Positions 30,429 to 40,891 of a stretch of DNA of 64,000 bases are shown here, piece after piece. A model generated the notes under the pieces. It was not told the DNA's origin and did no database searches. It saw only the letters and a list, made by a program, of their open reading frames with translations. The position numbers were made by a program, and so were the translations under genes. How positions within the stretch are numbered: the first letter of the stretch is position 1; each line of letters opens with the position of its first letter. Origin of the DNA: Orobanche coerulescens (taxonomy: Eukaryota; Streptophyta; Magnoliopsida; Lamiales; Orobanchaceae); contig CM065804.1 of NCBI GenBank assembly GCA_033398695.1, positions 34,921,501 through 34,985,500 on the forward strand, given 5' to 3'.

Positions 30429-31763
30429 TGTTAAGCGTATTTTTATACGCTTATTTCCCATTATTTTGTATTATATTTGAGAGTTAATTTGCTTAGATGA
30501 GCTTTTAATGCCTTAATTTTATGTGTTTGTCAGGTGATTGGAGTCCGGAAACTAAAACGAGGTGAAACGGGCGAAAACGGCAAATTTTGGTCGTGAGCCG
30601 CGGCACAAGGAAGCAGGGCCGCGACACAGGAATACAACCAGCAAGCACAGAGTAAACTGTACTCTGTGCCGCGGCACAGTCCAGGTGAGCCGCGGCACAG
30701 ATGAATTAAATGCGCCGAGGCATCCAGCTGAAGACAATGTGCCGCGGCACAGGTCTAGTGAGCCGCGGCACACTAGGCGGTTATGGTGAGCTCCGCGCGG
30801 ATTTTGGGCCGTTTCGAAGCCAGTTCTCGACCTACACACACGGACGCGATTTGGAAACTGTGCAAAGCTATAAATAAGGGTTTAAGACCCTAATTAATCA
30901 TCTTGGAAGACCTTTTGATCTGGGGAATAAAAGAATCTTGGTGAGACGGCAGAAGAGGAAGAGAAGCAGAAGACTTCAAGAGCAGAGGGCGGAAGCCCAA
31001 GAACGGAGGAATCCGAGCTTCATCTGCGTTTGATTTTAATGCTTTCATTCATATATTCTGTATTTTCATTTATTAGCATGTCAGGCTAAAACCCTAATAT
31101 AGGATTTTGATGAAACCTACATTTTGACGAATTTATTTGAGATTATCTAAATTATTCTCTTTTTGTTGAGTTTTCCCAATCGTGTTTAATGCTTTCAATT
31201 ATCTGGCCAATAGTTGTATTGATTTAATCATTCAATTTGAATCGGGAGAGGAGAATTGGTGAGGAACTATTGGTGAGGACCGTTTTATTCTGTGAGATAG
31301 GAATATACTCATAGGAACTACGTGGCCTTTTGGAGATTTTATGCTTTTTGCCTATTGACGAATTAATTCACCTAGGGATAGAGTGCATTATTCGCCTTTA
31401 GATAAATCTAGTGACCTCGGGAGAGGCGGTAGAATATATTAGCAATCTTCGCCTTCAATAAATTGGGAAAATTATTAACTTTAGATAATCGAGAGTAAAT
31501 TCGGATAAACCGAGGTGGATTCAGAATCCTAGACTTATTCATCATTTGATTCCCTTTCTTCAAGCTATCGTTTGTTTTTACTATTTAGTCTTTTATTAAT
31601 TCTCTTAGTAATTATTGCAAACCCAGAGTTCGATTGTTCAGATAAAACTAGAATACATAAAAATCAGTAGTTAGTGATTCAGTCCTCGTGGGAACGATAC
31701 TCACTCATCACTTTATTACTTGTAAACGATAACGTGCACTTGCGTGTAAGAAATATCGCAACA
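30429..31763 (+). mobile_element. Athila-like 3' LTR
   Basis: Starts TGTTAAGCGTATTTTTATAC and ends ATCGCAACA before the ATAGG duplication. The palindrome array (30594-30772) is more complete than in the 5' LTR. The TATA box is at 30869-30876. Confidence 0.95.
30594..30772. repeat. GTGCCGCGGCAC palindromes, 3' LTR copy
   Basis: About six sites, among them TGAGCCGCGGCACA at 30594, TGTGCCGCGGCACA at 30666 and 30738, and GAGCCGCGGCAC at 30687 and 30760. TGTGCCGCGGCACA is a perfect 14-base palindrome. Confidence 0.9.
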
Positions 31764-31768
31764 ATAGG

Positions 31769-32823
31769 ATATTGGTGTCACGCTACGAGAATAGAGAACG
31801 AGAAGGGCGAATTTTCTTCCATTCCGGTGGTAAACGAGTTTCCAGATGTTTTTTCGGATGATTTGCCAGGACTACCACCAGAGCGGGAGATCGGATTCAC
31901 GGTTGATTTAGAACCGGGTGCAGCCCCGATCTCTAAGGCGCCGTACCGTATGGCACCTTCAGAAATGCAGGAACTGAAGAATCAGTTGGGGGAATTGTTA
32001 GATAAAGGATATATCAGACCTAGTACCTCACCTTGGGGTGCGCCGGTCCTGTTTGTGAAGAAGAAAGATGGTTCACTACGTTTATGTATCGATTATCGGG
32101 AACTGAACAAAGTGACCATTAAAAATAAATATCCTTTGCCTCTTATCGATGATTTGTTCGACCAGTTACAGGGAGCTACTGTGTTTTCAAAAATTGATTT
32201 GAGATCTGGATACTATCAGCTTCGAGTGAGGGAGTCCGACATTCCTAAGACCGCTTTTCGCACACGGTATGGGCACTACGAGTTTGTGGTTATGCCGTTC
32301 GGGCTGACCAACGTGCCAGCAGTATTTATGCAGCTAATGAATAAGATATTCATTGAGCATCTCGATAAATGCGTAGTCTTTTTATAGATGATATCTTAGT
32401 TTATTCTCGTGATGACGAGGCACACACTCAGCCTTGCGACTAGTATTGGAGATTCTGAGAGCTCAGCGTCTGTATGCGAAGTTCTCGAAGTGTGAGTTTT
32501 GGCTGAAGGAGGTTATGTTTCTAGGACATGTGGTTTCAGCCGAAGGGGTTCGTGTAGATCCCCAGAAAATCGAAGCAGTGTTAGATTGGGCACCGCCTAA
32601 GAATGTGAAGAAAGTTCGTAGCTTTTTGGGACTTGCTGGGTACTATAGACGGTTCATCGAGGGGTTTTCTAAACTTGCCCGACCGCTTACTCAGTTACTC
32701 CAGAAGTCCGAGAAGTTCGAATGGAATGACGAGAGGCAACAGAGTTTCGAGGAACTGAAAAGGCGTTTGACTACGGCACCGGTGTTAGCCTTGCCTCAAG
32801 GGAATGGTGGGTTTTCGGTTTAA
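31769..32823 (+). pseudogene. Gypsy-1 reverse transcriptase
   Basis: Resumes the pol frame after the nested element. RT motifs in order: [20 protein letters not shown] (about 32008-32066), [23 protein letters not shown], and [10 protein letters not shown], where FGLTNAPA is usual. The catalytic FIDD box lies at 32381-32392 in a different frame because of a frameshift just before it (stop at 32387). A second frame change near 32430 leads into [11 protein letters not shown] and [13 protein letters not shown] stop at 32821-32823 separates RT from RNase H. The active-site residues can be read, but no single protein would contain them. Confidence 0.92.
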
Positions 32824-33540
32824 AGTGATGCTTCAGGACAGGGACTCGGGTGTGTTCTAATGCAACACAATAGGACTATAGCGTTTGCGTCGCGACAGTT
32901 GAAACCGTACGAGATGAATTATCCTCCTCACGATCTGGAGTTGGCTACAGTGGTGTTTGCACTAAAGATCTGGCGCCACTATCTATACGGTTCTCCGTGC
33001 CAGATTTATACCGATCATAAGAGCTTGAAGTACATCTTCAGCCAGAAAGAACTGAACATGAGACAGCGTCGCTGGTTGGAATTAATAAAGGACTACGATT
33101 TGGAGATCCTTTATCACCCAGGGAAAGCCAATGTTGGGGCAGACGCGCTGAGTCGGAAACTGGTATCACTCCAGATTCTTGAGATTCTCACGCCACAAGC
33201 GAAGATTCGACGGGAACTTATTGAACAAGGAATCGAAGTTTGGATTCAGCAAGTGCAGGGCCAGTTACGTACACTCGAGATTACTTCGTCTTTGGTTGAT
33301 GACATCAAAGGGGGGCAGAGTAATGACCCGATGATCAGTCAACTGAAGGCAGATACAGAAAGAGGGAAAGCCCCCAGCTTTTTGGTTCATGAGGATGGTA
33401 GTCTGAGGTTTCAAGGGAGACTCTGCATTCTGAATGATTTAGACTTGAGACAGAGAATACTTCGAGAAGCTCATGCTACCCCTTACTCTATCCATCCTGG
33501 AGCGAGTAAGATGTATAAAAACCTTAAAAAGAATTTCTAG
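32824..33540 (+). pseudogene. Gypsy-1 RNase H and integrase N-terminus
   Basis: RNase H features in the same frame as the last part of [11 protein letters not shown] just after the stop at 32823, then [10 protein letters not shown], a [20 protein letters not shown] block and [10 protein letters not shown]. The tether [10 protein letters not shown] (about 33130-33159) ends RNase H. From about 33440 comes the integrase zinc-binding region. The frame stops at 33538-33540 with TAG where the sequence context calls for a sense codon; the next part is in the same frame. Confidence 0.9.
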
Positions 33541-34386
33541 TGGAGTAATATGAAAAGGGATGTTTCGGAGTTTGTAGCACGGTGTTTGACGTGCCAACAA
33601 GTCAAGATTGAGCATCAGAGGCCAGCCGGACTGTTGAAGCCGCTTCCTATTCCCGAGTGGAAGTGGGAAGACATTTCCATGGATTTCATCACCGAGATGC
33701 CGAGGACGAAGACCGGGATGAATATGATTTGGGTGGTTGTCGACCGATTGACGAAATCGGCGCATTTTCTTGGTATCAAGGATACATGGGGACCGGAGAG
33801 GTTAGCTCGAGTATTCATAGCAGAGATAGTACGGCTACACGGTACGCCTAAAACTATCATATCTGATCGGGATGGTCGTTTCATCTCGCATTTTTGGCAG
33901 TCGGTCCATCATTCTTTGGGCACCGAGTTGAGATTGAGTACATCTTTCCATCCGCAGTCAGACGGTCAGACGGAACGGACGATTCAGACATTGGAGGATA
34001 TGCTGCGGGCTTGTGCTTTAGATTGGGGTAGTGAGTGGGAGTTGCATCTGCCGCTAATCGAATTTACTTACAATAATAGTTGGCACGCATCGATCAAAAT
34101 GGCGCCTTACGAAGCATTATATGGTAGACGGTGTAGGTCTCCACTTTGTTAGGACGAGACCTCGGAACTGGTGGGAACAGAACCAGACATGTTAATGGAA
34201 ACTAGAGAGAAGATCTCGATCATTCGAGATAGACTGTTGGCTGCTCAGATCCGAAAAAAATCGTATGCTGATGTTCGCCGTCGACCTTTGGAGTTTGAAG
34301 TAGGGGATCATGTGTTACTCAAAGTATCGCCGACGAGGGGGGTTTACTGTTTTGGGAAGAAGGGGAAGCTCCGTTTGAGATTCTAG
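33541..34386 (+). pseudogene. Gypsy-1 integrase core
   Basis: Completes the HHCC zinc finger (CLTCQQVK near 33583), then the rve core: SMDFITEMP (first Asp), IISDRDGRF (second Asp, near 33858-33884) and the Glu in DGQTERTIQTLEDML (near 33961-34005). It continues to YNNSWHASIKMAPYEALYGR. A TAG at 34150-34152 breaks the frame, and the linker goes on in the same frame to 34386, where a small deletion precedes the C-terminal domain. All three DDE residues are present. Confidence 0.92.
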
Positions 34387-34703
34387 ACAGAGTCGGTGAG
34401 CTGGCTTACCGATTGGCATTACCCCCAGCCCTTAGTCACGTTCACAGTGTGTTCCACGTTTCTCAATTGAGAAAATATGTCCCGGACCCGAGCCACATCA
34501 TCAATTATGGGGATATCGAAGTAGCGGAGGGTGTCACATTTGAAGAAAGGCCGGTGAAGATCCTTGAGCATCGTGTCAAGCAACTCCGAAATAAGACTAT
34601 TCCGTTGGTTAAGATTCAGTGGTTGAGGCATGGAATCGAGGAGGCGACTTGGGAGACCGAAGACAGCATGCGCGCTAAATATCCGGAACTTTTTACCTCT
34701 TAA
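34387..34703 (+). pseudogene. Gypsy-1 integrase C-terminus with chromodomain
   Basis: In a new frame: PFEILDRVGELAYRLALPPA (the GPY/F-like module), then HSVFHVSQLRKYVPD. A chromodomain follows at about 34560-34690: VKILEHRVKQLRNKTIPLVK, IQWLRHG and EEATWE. Chromodomains of this class direct integration toward heterochromatin, which fits an element sitting inside other transposons. The aromatic residues of the domain are partly present (W at IQW and TWE). Confidence 0.88.
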
Positions 34704-34726
34704 GTTTCGGGACGAAACTTATTTCT

Positions 34727-34738
34727 AGAGGGGGAGAA
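34727..34738 (+). other. Gypsy-1 polypurine tract
   Basis: AGAGGGGGAGAA directly before the 3' LTR; plus-strand priming site. Confidence 0.9.
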
Positions 34739-36760
34739 TGTAATAACCGTACTTTTCCTATTTTGGTAATTTCCATTTTTGGGGCATTTTCCATTTTAGC
34801 GACTCACTTGTAACCGTTTCATTATTTGGAGAATGTTTAATTCTTTACGTTTTGTCATCCGAGCTTGTTTCGAGATTGTTCTACTCGATTTTTGTATTTA
34901 GTCTTGGTATTCTCCGTTCGTTGACTCATTCTGTGCGTATGTGGTGCGAAACTGTGGTTTCAGATTCGGTGTGAGTCCGTTTAATGCCGTTAGACGAGTG
35001 GTAAGTTTCGGCACAATTGTTCGTTTCCGTATCTTAGTTTTCGGCCATTTTGGGTCGTTTTGTGATTTCCTAAAAGTTGGGGCAATTTACCTTTACGGTC
35101 GTTTTCCTAACCATCGGGTGATGGGGATCGTGATTTCTTTTTGTGCTTAAGTTCGTTGTCTCGAATCTTTCGCAAGTTACTCTTGTTTCGTAATTTCCTC
35201 GCCTCGTGTTTCCACCGCACTCTTTATTTTCAAACTGTTCAGAATCTGCCATGGAACTGTATTACGTACGTAATCATTAGAATGCTTACGTACGTAGAGG
35301 CTGTTACGTACGTTAAGGCCCCGTCCTTACGTACGTAACGATTTTCGAAAGATTGGTACAGGGAATTTTGCATTTTTCGTTACGTACGTAACGGGATAAA
35401 TCCTTACGTACGTTATGAGACTTACGTACGCTAATCCTTATGGATTACGTACGTAAGCCAGCCTGGGTATAAAAACCCAGGAACAGACCGAATTCATCCA
35501 CTTTTCTTTCTCTTTCTCCTCCTGCGCGACTTAGACGATTTTGGGCGACCCTTGTGCGATTTTTAAGTCTTCCGTTATCTAGTAATCATCTTCCTTGAAA
35601 TTGCGGAGTAGTTTGGCATCACCAAATCATCCTCTTTGTCTTCTATCCGAGGTAAATCGCAAGAACCGTAGATTTTTGGGGAATTTGAGGGTTTCTTGGT
35701 AATCCTTCAATTTTAATCATGATCTGGGATTATATGAGTTGAGTATAATTTTCCTACCACCAATACATGTTTTTTTTCCTACGAGGCTATGGGTTATACT
35801 TGAATCATTGAGAATAGAGAGGATTGGAGTTGTGATCCGCTCTCGTTGGATATGATGTTGGTATAATCGTGTCGTAGGCGGGGTTTCCGGGCGTAATTCC
35901 TGTTGATTTTCCAATCGTATTGTTGTTGATAATTATTGTACGACTCCTTTAGGTCCGAGTCTCCGAATTCCTTCGTCGGTGGTCTTTACCTTCTCGAAAC
36001 AATTCGTCATGTCTCAAAGGCAAGTAACTCTTACGAACTTAATATCTTGAATGTGCAAAGTAGTGTATATGAGCGTTGAGAGAGTTATGTTCACTCTGGG
36101 ATGGTCCGACGGGGCCTCGGGGGAATCCGCGCATGGTTGGGTTCATGAACTTTTGGGTTAACCACTCCGTGAGGGTCTATCGGGGCCTCGGAGGGATCCG
36201 CACATGGTCGGGTCCATGGTTAATCGGGAGGATTGAGTTTTGCGATACATTGTAGATTTGTATTTCCGGAAATCATTATCTCATGTGTTTGAAATTTGTC
36301 GATGCATATGCTTTGATATTGTAAGATGTTAGAATTCGTTTGTGTTACTTGCACTAGCTATTCCACGGCTAACCCCATTTGGGGGAAATACGTTTCATGT
36401 ATTTCAGGTTTAAAGAATGGGGCTGGACGAGCACCGGGACAGTACGACGATGACGGGCAGGCGTGATACTGTGGAATGCCTAGATGTCTTAATCTTCTTT
36501 GAGTCTGGATGTAAAGCTCCATATTTTTCCTAAACTAATAAATGGTACTCGAGTACTGTAGGAGTCATTTCTTTTGTGGTTGGTCACATCGAACTTGTCG
36601 TCTTTGTGCTTTTCATTTTAGAATTTTGTTTTGTGAAAATTATGGATAAACGCCTGGAGAATTGATGTTTTGTTGTGGATGTCGTATATTTTAGCCTTGT
36701 GAGTTCCTAGAGGGGATTCACGGCACTGTGACATACTCCAAATATCTTGGGGGTGTTACA
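34739..36760 (+). mobile_element. Gypsy-1 3' LTR
   Basis: 2022 bp, same ends as the 5' LTR. It carries the palindrome array (35261-35456) and TATA box (35468-35475). At the variant seventh palindrome it reads TTACGTACGCTAA where the 5' LTR has TTACGTAGGCTAA. Confidence 0.95.
35261..35456. repeat. Array of eight TTACGTACGTAA palindromes (3' LTR)
   Basis: Same order and spacing as at 19167-19362; all eight sites keep the CGTACG core. Confidence 0.95.
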
Positions 36761-37362
36761 CGCCGCCGCCGACCACTGCCGCTGAATAGCTCCAGCCCAG
36801 CCAGTCCGACCCGGTTCAGAATCTCGGACCAAAAACCCGAACATCGACTTAAATTATTTTCGTAAACCACCAAAATTGCGCCCCCGGTTTCACGTCGTCG
36901 CATCGAGTACCAACTAGTAGATCGAAGCACGCCACAAATTCATCCATATCACGTGCCTAATTTTATAATCGAGGTAATTATCTAAACTTGTCCCTATTCA
37001 ATTCTCTCTTTTGGGAATTTTTTCTTTTAGGGACATGGGTTATTGGGTTCTTTATCTCCCACGCTACTTTAAGGTGGATGAGACCGCGAGATAAGTCGGT
37101 ATCTCTGTGTGTCGAAGAAAACTGTGTGACGGTCCTGGGAGAGTCACAGAATTGTTGAAAGTCGATACTTGTGGTTGTTGCATACACCACGTATCTGGGT
37201 GCGATTTGATATCGCCGTTTTTGTCGACTTTACTAAATAATAATTAAGGGAAGCACATCGAGTAACGGTTATGTTACATGCTTTTAAAAGCATGGATTGT
37301 GACCGTTTACATTGTCACTGGAAATCCAACAAGACTAACTTCCTCTTGTTTATATCTTGTAG
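36761..37362 (+). other. Copia-A leader, continued after Gypsy-1
   Basis: Begins with the CGCCGCCGCCGACC repeat broken at 18644, then about 550 bases of non-coding leader. It ends in TATATCTTGTAG directly before ATG 37363, a good splice-acceptor text. No other gene is visible; the minus-strand ORFs here are unsupported. Confidence 0.7.
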
Positions 37363-38408
37363 ATGGCACAAAGCTCCAATGTTCATCTAGAGACCATGCT
37401 GGTAAGGAGTACCATAGGTGGGTCTCAGACGTTCGCTTGGCGTTCGTCGGTAAGAGATTCACCACCACCATCTTTCCCTCTAATGAGCCTACCGCTCAAG
37501 AACCGAGCGAGGAAACCAAGGCTAATGAACTGATGTACTTGCGTAGACATATACATCCGTTGTTGAAAAAGTGTTACATGAATTTGCAAACCCCCAAAGA
37601 ACTATGGGATACACTCGAACAACAATTTAATAATGTGCATGATCAGCGCTTCCCCGAATTGCAACTTCAGTGGGAGCAAATCTGGTTTTTGGATTATGCG
37701 AATGTGGAGGCTTATAACCAAGCCATCCTCGATCTTCGCGCTGATCTTGGTTTTTGTGGTGTCAAAAAGTCTGATCAAGACTTTATCGAGAAGACTCTTA
37801 ACACGTTTCCCGTGGGAGCAAGTTTGATTGCTCATCAGCTGCGCGTTGCCTATGAGGAAGTGAGAATTAAAAACTTTATCTCCCACCTCACGAAAAAAGA
37901 AAGGCACCATGAGATTATTCTCAACAACAATGCACGCCCAGCTGGTACGAAGCCGATTCTGGAAGTGAATCAGGCTACCCACAGGAAGGCACCACGACAA
38001 AATAGAAAAGGCAACGCTACTCAGTTTCTACAAGCGCCACGGGTGCATGACTCGAGCAAGCGAGGGAAAAGACGAGGTCGTCGTTCCAATGTGTGGAATA
38101 GGCAAGGTGGCTCGGCCACGGGTCCTAGTGGAGCCCAACCACGTGGACCGCCTCCTGCCTCAGGGATTGGAACCACTCCAAAGGAAGGCCGGAATTGCTA
38201 TACTTGCTGCTCAAAGAAGCTTACTTACCGCAATTGCAAGGTGCCAAAGAACATCCAAGCCTACTACAAGCACAATAAACAGTACTTGACTCAAGAGTCA
38301 AATTACATGGAGGAAGATAATGAGAATACGGAGGTGAACCATATTGAGATCCCTCCTCTCACCATTGCGGACAAAGACCAACCTTTGGATGTTGCTGACT
38401 TTGAATAG
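37363..38408 (+). pseudogene. Copia-A gag
   Basis: A likely start ATG at 37363 is one base out of frame with the main gag ORF, so a single-base indel lies near 37395. The main frame gives HRWVSDVRLAF, then HIHPLLKKCYMNLQTPKELW, DTLEQQFNNVHD, and an Arg/Gly-rich basic region (about 38045-38150). The zinc knuckle reads CYTCCSKKLTYRNC (about 38197-38238): the three cysteines are kept but the histidine of CCHC is missing. The C-terminal tail is acidic. It is a Ty1/copia gag by its UBN2-like core. The knuckle loss and indel suggest a dead copy. Confidence 0.85.
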
Positions 38409-39256
38409 ATCATTGTTGTTTGACTAGTTTTTACGATTTGGTTATGTTTTGTCTTGTTTCTAGATTTCTTTCGAGAACTACTTTGGGATTTTCTATGAAT
38501 GTAATAAAGTTGGCCATGATGAATAAAATTCTTTTAATTGCTGTAATTGTGCAAAAACGAATTTTATTTTTCCCTTCAAAAGCATGTTTGGTTTATCACA
38601 AAATAATTGCTCAGTAAAGAATTGCTTGGTTAATTTGATACATTGGTGGATTTCATCAAAACTTTTGATCAAGACTAGGCGCATCCTCCTTGGTATTTGT
38701 TTATGCTTTGAAACTTAAAACGGAATCAGTGGTTTTTAAACAGCCTTAGCTGTACCGACATTCCTACTTTCTCTGCAAGTCTACCAAGTTGGAGTTACCA
38801 AAAGGATCATTAGTCGAGATATAAATCGAACACCCCGATGCGTTTTGAAGTGTTTAAACGCTCCTATGGCCATATTGCCATAGTATTGTACCAACAATAA
38901 TGCCTTTGAAAAAGGCTTCAACCTTGCTCTATCCCTCAACAATAGGGAAATACCAAAATAGCAACTTGAAACGAGCACTGAGATCCGAGTTTAATGATAC
39001 AGAAAGTGCACGACCTATGAAAAGAAAGATACGGAAGTCTAGTTTCCAGAAAAACTGACCGTTTGTCCATAGGCTTCTTAACGAATAAGTTATTGCTGTT
39101 TTAGTGAACAAAGGTCAAGCTACACGGAAATTATTTCCAGGGATTGTGTTAACTTTGATCCTAACCAACTTGGTCGAATTTCCCCAAAATCGAAGTTAAT
39201 GAGTTTTCGCTATGTATTTCATTACAAGAATAATCGAGTTTCATGTCTTATTGTAG
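38409..39256 (+). other. Copia-A gag-pol spacer
   Basis: About 850 bases with no credible ORF, AT-rich for the first 250. It ends with CATGTCTTATTGTAG directly before ATG 39257, another splice-acceptor-like text. Most plant copia elements have one gag-pol ORF, so a spacer this long is unusual unless it is an intron or insertion. Confidence 0.6.
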
Positions 39257-39584
39257 ATGTCTCGTGGCAAAATTGAGTGCCTTCCTGATAGTGGAACAAC
39301 CCACACTATTCTTCGGAATAGGCAATTATTTAAGGATGTTGTGCCATATATATCCTCAGTGACAACAATGATTGGTTCCTCCCAAGTAATTCAAGGGAGG
39401 GGACCTGCTCATTTCTTGATACCTAATGGTACGCATATTAATATCACAAATTCTCTCTATGCCCCAAGAGCAAACCGAACCTTGCTAAGTTTTAGGGACA
39501 TCCGTGCCAACGGTTATCACCTTGATACACACTGTGAGAATGGGATAGAATTTTTGTGTTTTACTCTGGCAGAATACGGAAGAC
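39257..39584 (+). pseudogene. Copia-A protease, first part (before LINE)
   Basis: An ORF from ATG 39257 with the aspartic protease motif DSGTTHTIL (Asp near 39287), then YISSVTTMIGSSQVIQGRGP and AHFLIPNGTHI. The frame is cut at 39584 by filler DNA and a LINE fragment. The last 239 bases are repeated at 40653-40891, and the true continuation follows the second copy in the matching frame. Confidence 0.85.
39346..39584 (+). repeat. 239-bp direct repeat, left copy
   Basis: From ATATATATCCTCAGTGAC to GAATACGGAAGAC. By eye it is identical, with the same length, to 40653-40891. It flanks the LINE insertion. Confidence 0.97.
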
Positions 39585-40652
39585 CTAATGGGATACCTAA
39601 TGGGATACCTAATTTTTGTGTTTTACTCTGGCAGAATGGGATACCTAATGGCACAATAAGGATTTATACCAGATCTATTTCTTTAGTTATGTCCCATTGG
39701 TTTAATAAAGCCTCGGGTGCTATCCACATTTTACGCATCATTCCTATACTCATTCTGTGGTTTATTTGGTGCTCTAGGAACGACATGCGGGTCAAGAAGA
39801 TTCCGTTCACGGCTCAGCGTGTGTGCGATCGAATTTGGGACTTTCTGTTCATGATTAAAGGCCACAAATGCATTCCGCCGCGGGCCTGGCTAGGCGCCCC
39901 GGCTCTTTCAGATATTTTGGGTCTTCATTTACGCTTTGCAATTTTATTAATAATTTTGCATGTAATTGTAAAAACAAAAAAAAGAAAAAAATCTACATAG
40001 TGAGATGGGTCAGGCCGACTCCTGGGACAACCAAAACCAACACAGACGGGGCCTCAAAAGGCAACCCCGGGGAGTCGGCTGTGGGGGGGATTGCTAGGAA
40101 TTTTTTGGGCGAACTTATCTTTGCTTTTCACGAATTTATCGGCAACCATTCTAATAATTTTGCCGAACTTTTTGCTATTTGGAGAGCGCTGGACCTTTGC
40201 CACGACAGAAACATTCGTAAGGTTTGGGTTGAGATGGACTCCGCCATTTCCCTTTCTCTAATCAACTCGCCTAGCAAGGGTAATTGGCAAGTGCTAAACA
40301 TCTGTCACAAAATTGCATCATTCAGTCGTGTCATGGATATCTCATTCTCTCACATTTATCGGGAAGGGAACACCATTGCGGACCACCTCGCTAAGGAAGG
40401 TTATAAGTTCAGAAATTTTCAGCTTTATAGCCCGTCTGATCTGTCCGGGAAGATTAATGGCTTGATTAGGCTCGATAAAAATAATTTTCCATATGTTAGG
40501 TTTAAATAATCTCCTCGGCTGTTATTGTCGTTAATGGGGGCGTGTAGAGGGGCTCGCCCTCCCTCAATCTCTTTGGGCGTGTAGTGGGCCTCGTCCCCCC
40601 ACATTTCTGGTCCAGTTAATAAATTTCGGGTTCTTAAAAAAAAAAAATATAT
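39585..40652 (+). mobile_element. 5'-truncated LINE with templated filler at its 5' junction
   Basis: The first 90 bases (39585-39675) are a patchwork copied from nearby target DNA: GATACCTAATGG units, a second TTTTTGTGTTTTACTCTGGC segment, and ACAATAAGG plus ATTTATACCAGA, which also occur at 40929-40950. The rest is the 3' end of a non-LTR retrotransposon coding for a reverse-transcriptase tail and RNase H, ending in an oligo-A tract (40635-40647). Strand and tail agree with target-primed insertion into Copia-A. Confidence 0.85.
39690..40509 (+). pseudogene. LINE ORF2 C-terminus with RNase H domain
   Basis: The first frame (to 40000) gives the zinc-knuckle/RT tail typical of plant LINE proteins, with ILWFIWCSRND near 39748-39783. 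It is frameshifted near the oligo-A at 39975-39990 into the RNase H frame (about 39993-40509). That frame holds TDGASKGNPG (Asp), FAELFAIWRALDLC (Glu), VEMDSAISLSL (Asp) and GNTIADHLAKEG (Asp). The four catalytic acidic residues are all there. The upstream endonuclease and RT are missing, so it cannot move. Confidence 0.82.
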
Positions 40653-40891
40653 ATATATATCCTCAGTGACAACAATGATTGGTTCCTCCCAAGTAATTCA
40701 AGGGAGGGGACCTGCTCATTTCTTGATACCTAATGGTACGCATATTAATATCACAAATTCTCTCTATGCCCCAAGAGCAAACCGAACCTTGCTAAGTTTT
40801 AGGGACATCCGTGCCAACGGTTATCACCTTGATACACACTGTGAGAATGGGATAGAATTTTTGTGTTTTACTCTGGCAGAATACGGAAGAC
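40653..40891 (+). repeat. 239-bp direct repeat, right copy
   Basis: Matches 39346-39584 without visible difference; preceded by extra AT repeats after the LINE poly-A. Confidence 0.97.

Larger units (their letters stand above)
22573..31763 (+). mobile_element. Athila-like non-autonomous LTR element lacking RT and integrase
   Basis: LTRs of 1332 bp (22573-23904) and 1335 bp (30429-31763) are flanked by a perfect 5-bp duplication ATAGG (22568-22572 and 31764-31768). The primer-binding site is of the tRNA-Asp type, and the 3' end has the AAGTTTGGGGGTATT polypurine tract usual in Athila/Tat elements. Inside are gag, protease and an extra ORF, but no RT, RNase H or integrase in any frame between 26625 and 30428. 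At 9.2 kb it is long for a defective element. It would need pol from a relative to move. Confidence 0.92.
18645..36760 (+). mobile_element. Gypsy-1: Tekay/Del-like chromovirus, interrupted
   Basis: An LTR element with 2018-bp (18645-20662) and 2022-bp (34739-36760) LTRs. It has a tRNA-iMet primer-binding site, a gag with two zinc knuckles, protease, RT, RNase H, integrase, a C-terminal chromodomain and a polypurine tract, in that order. The flanks CACCG (18640-18644) and CGCCG (36761-36765) fit a 5-bp target duplication with one change. A 9.2-kb Athila-like element splits it between protease and RT. Without that insert it is about 8.9 kb. The chromodomain and gag type place it in the chromoviruses; Tekay/Del is the likeliest lineage. 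Confidence 0.92.

Noticed and set aside
30562..30839. ORFs on both strands across the GTGCCGCGGCAC array (also at 22696-22980 and 26652-27212)
   Set aside because: Palindromic repeats keep both strands open; Cys/Arg/Gly-rich products are repeat artefacts.
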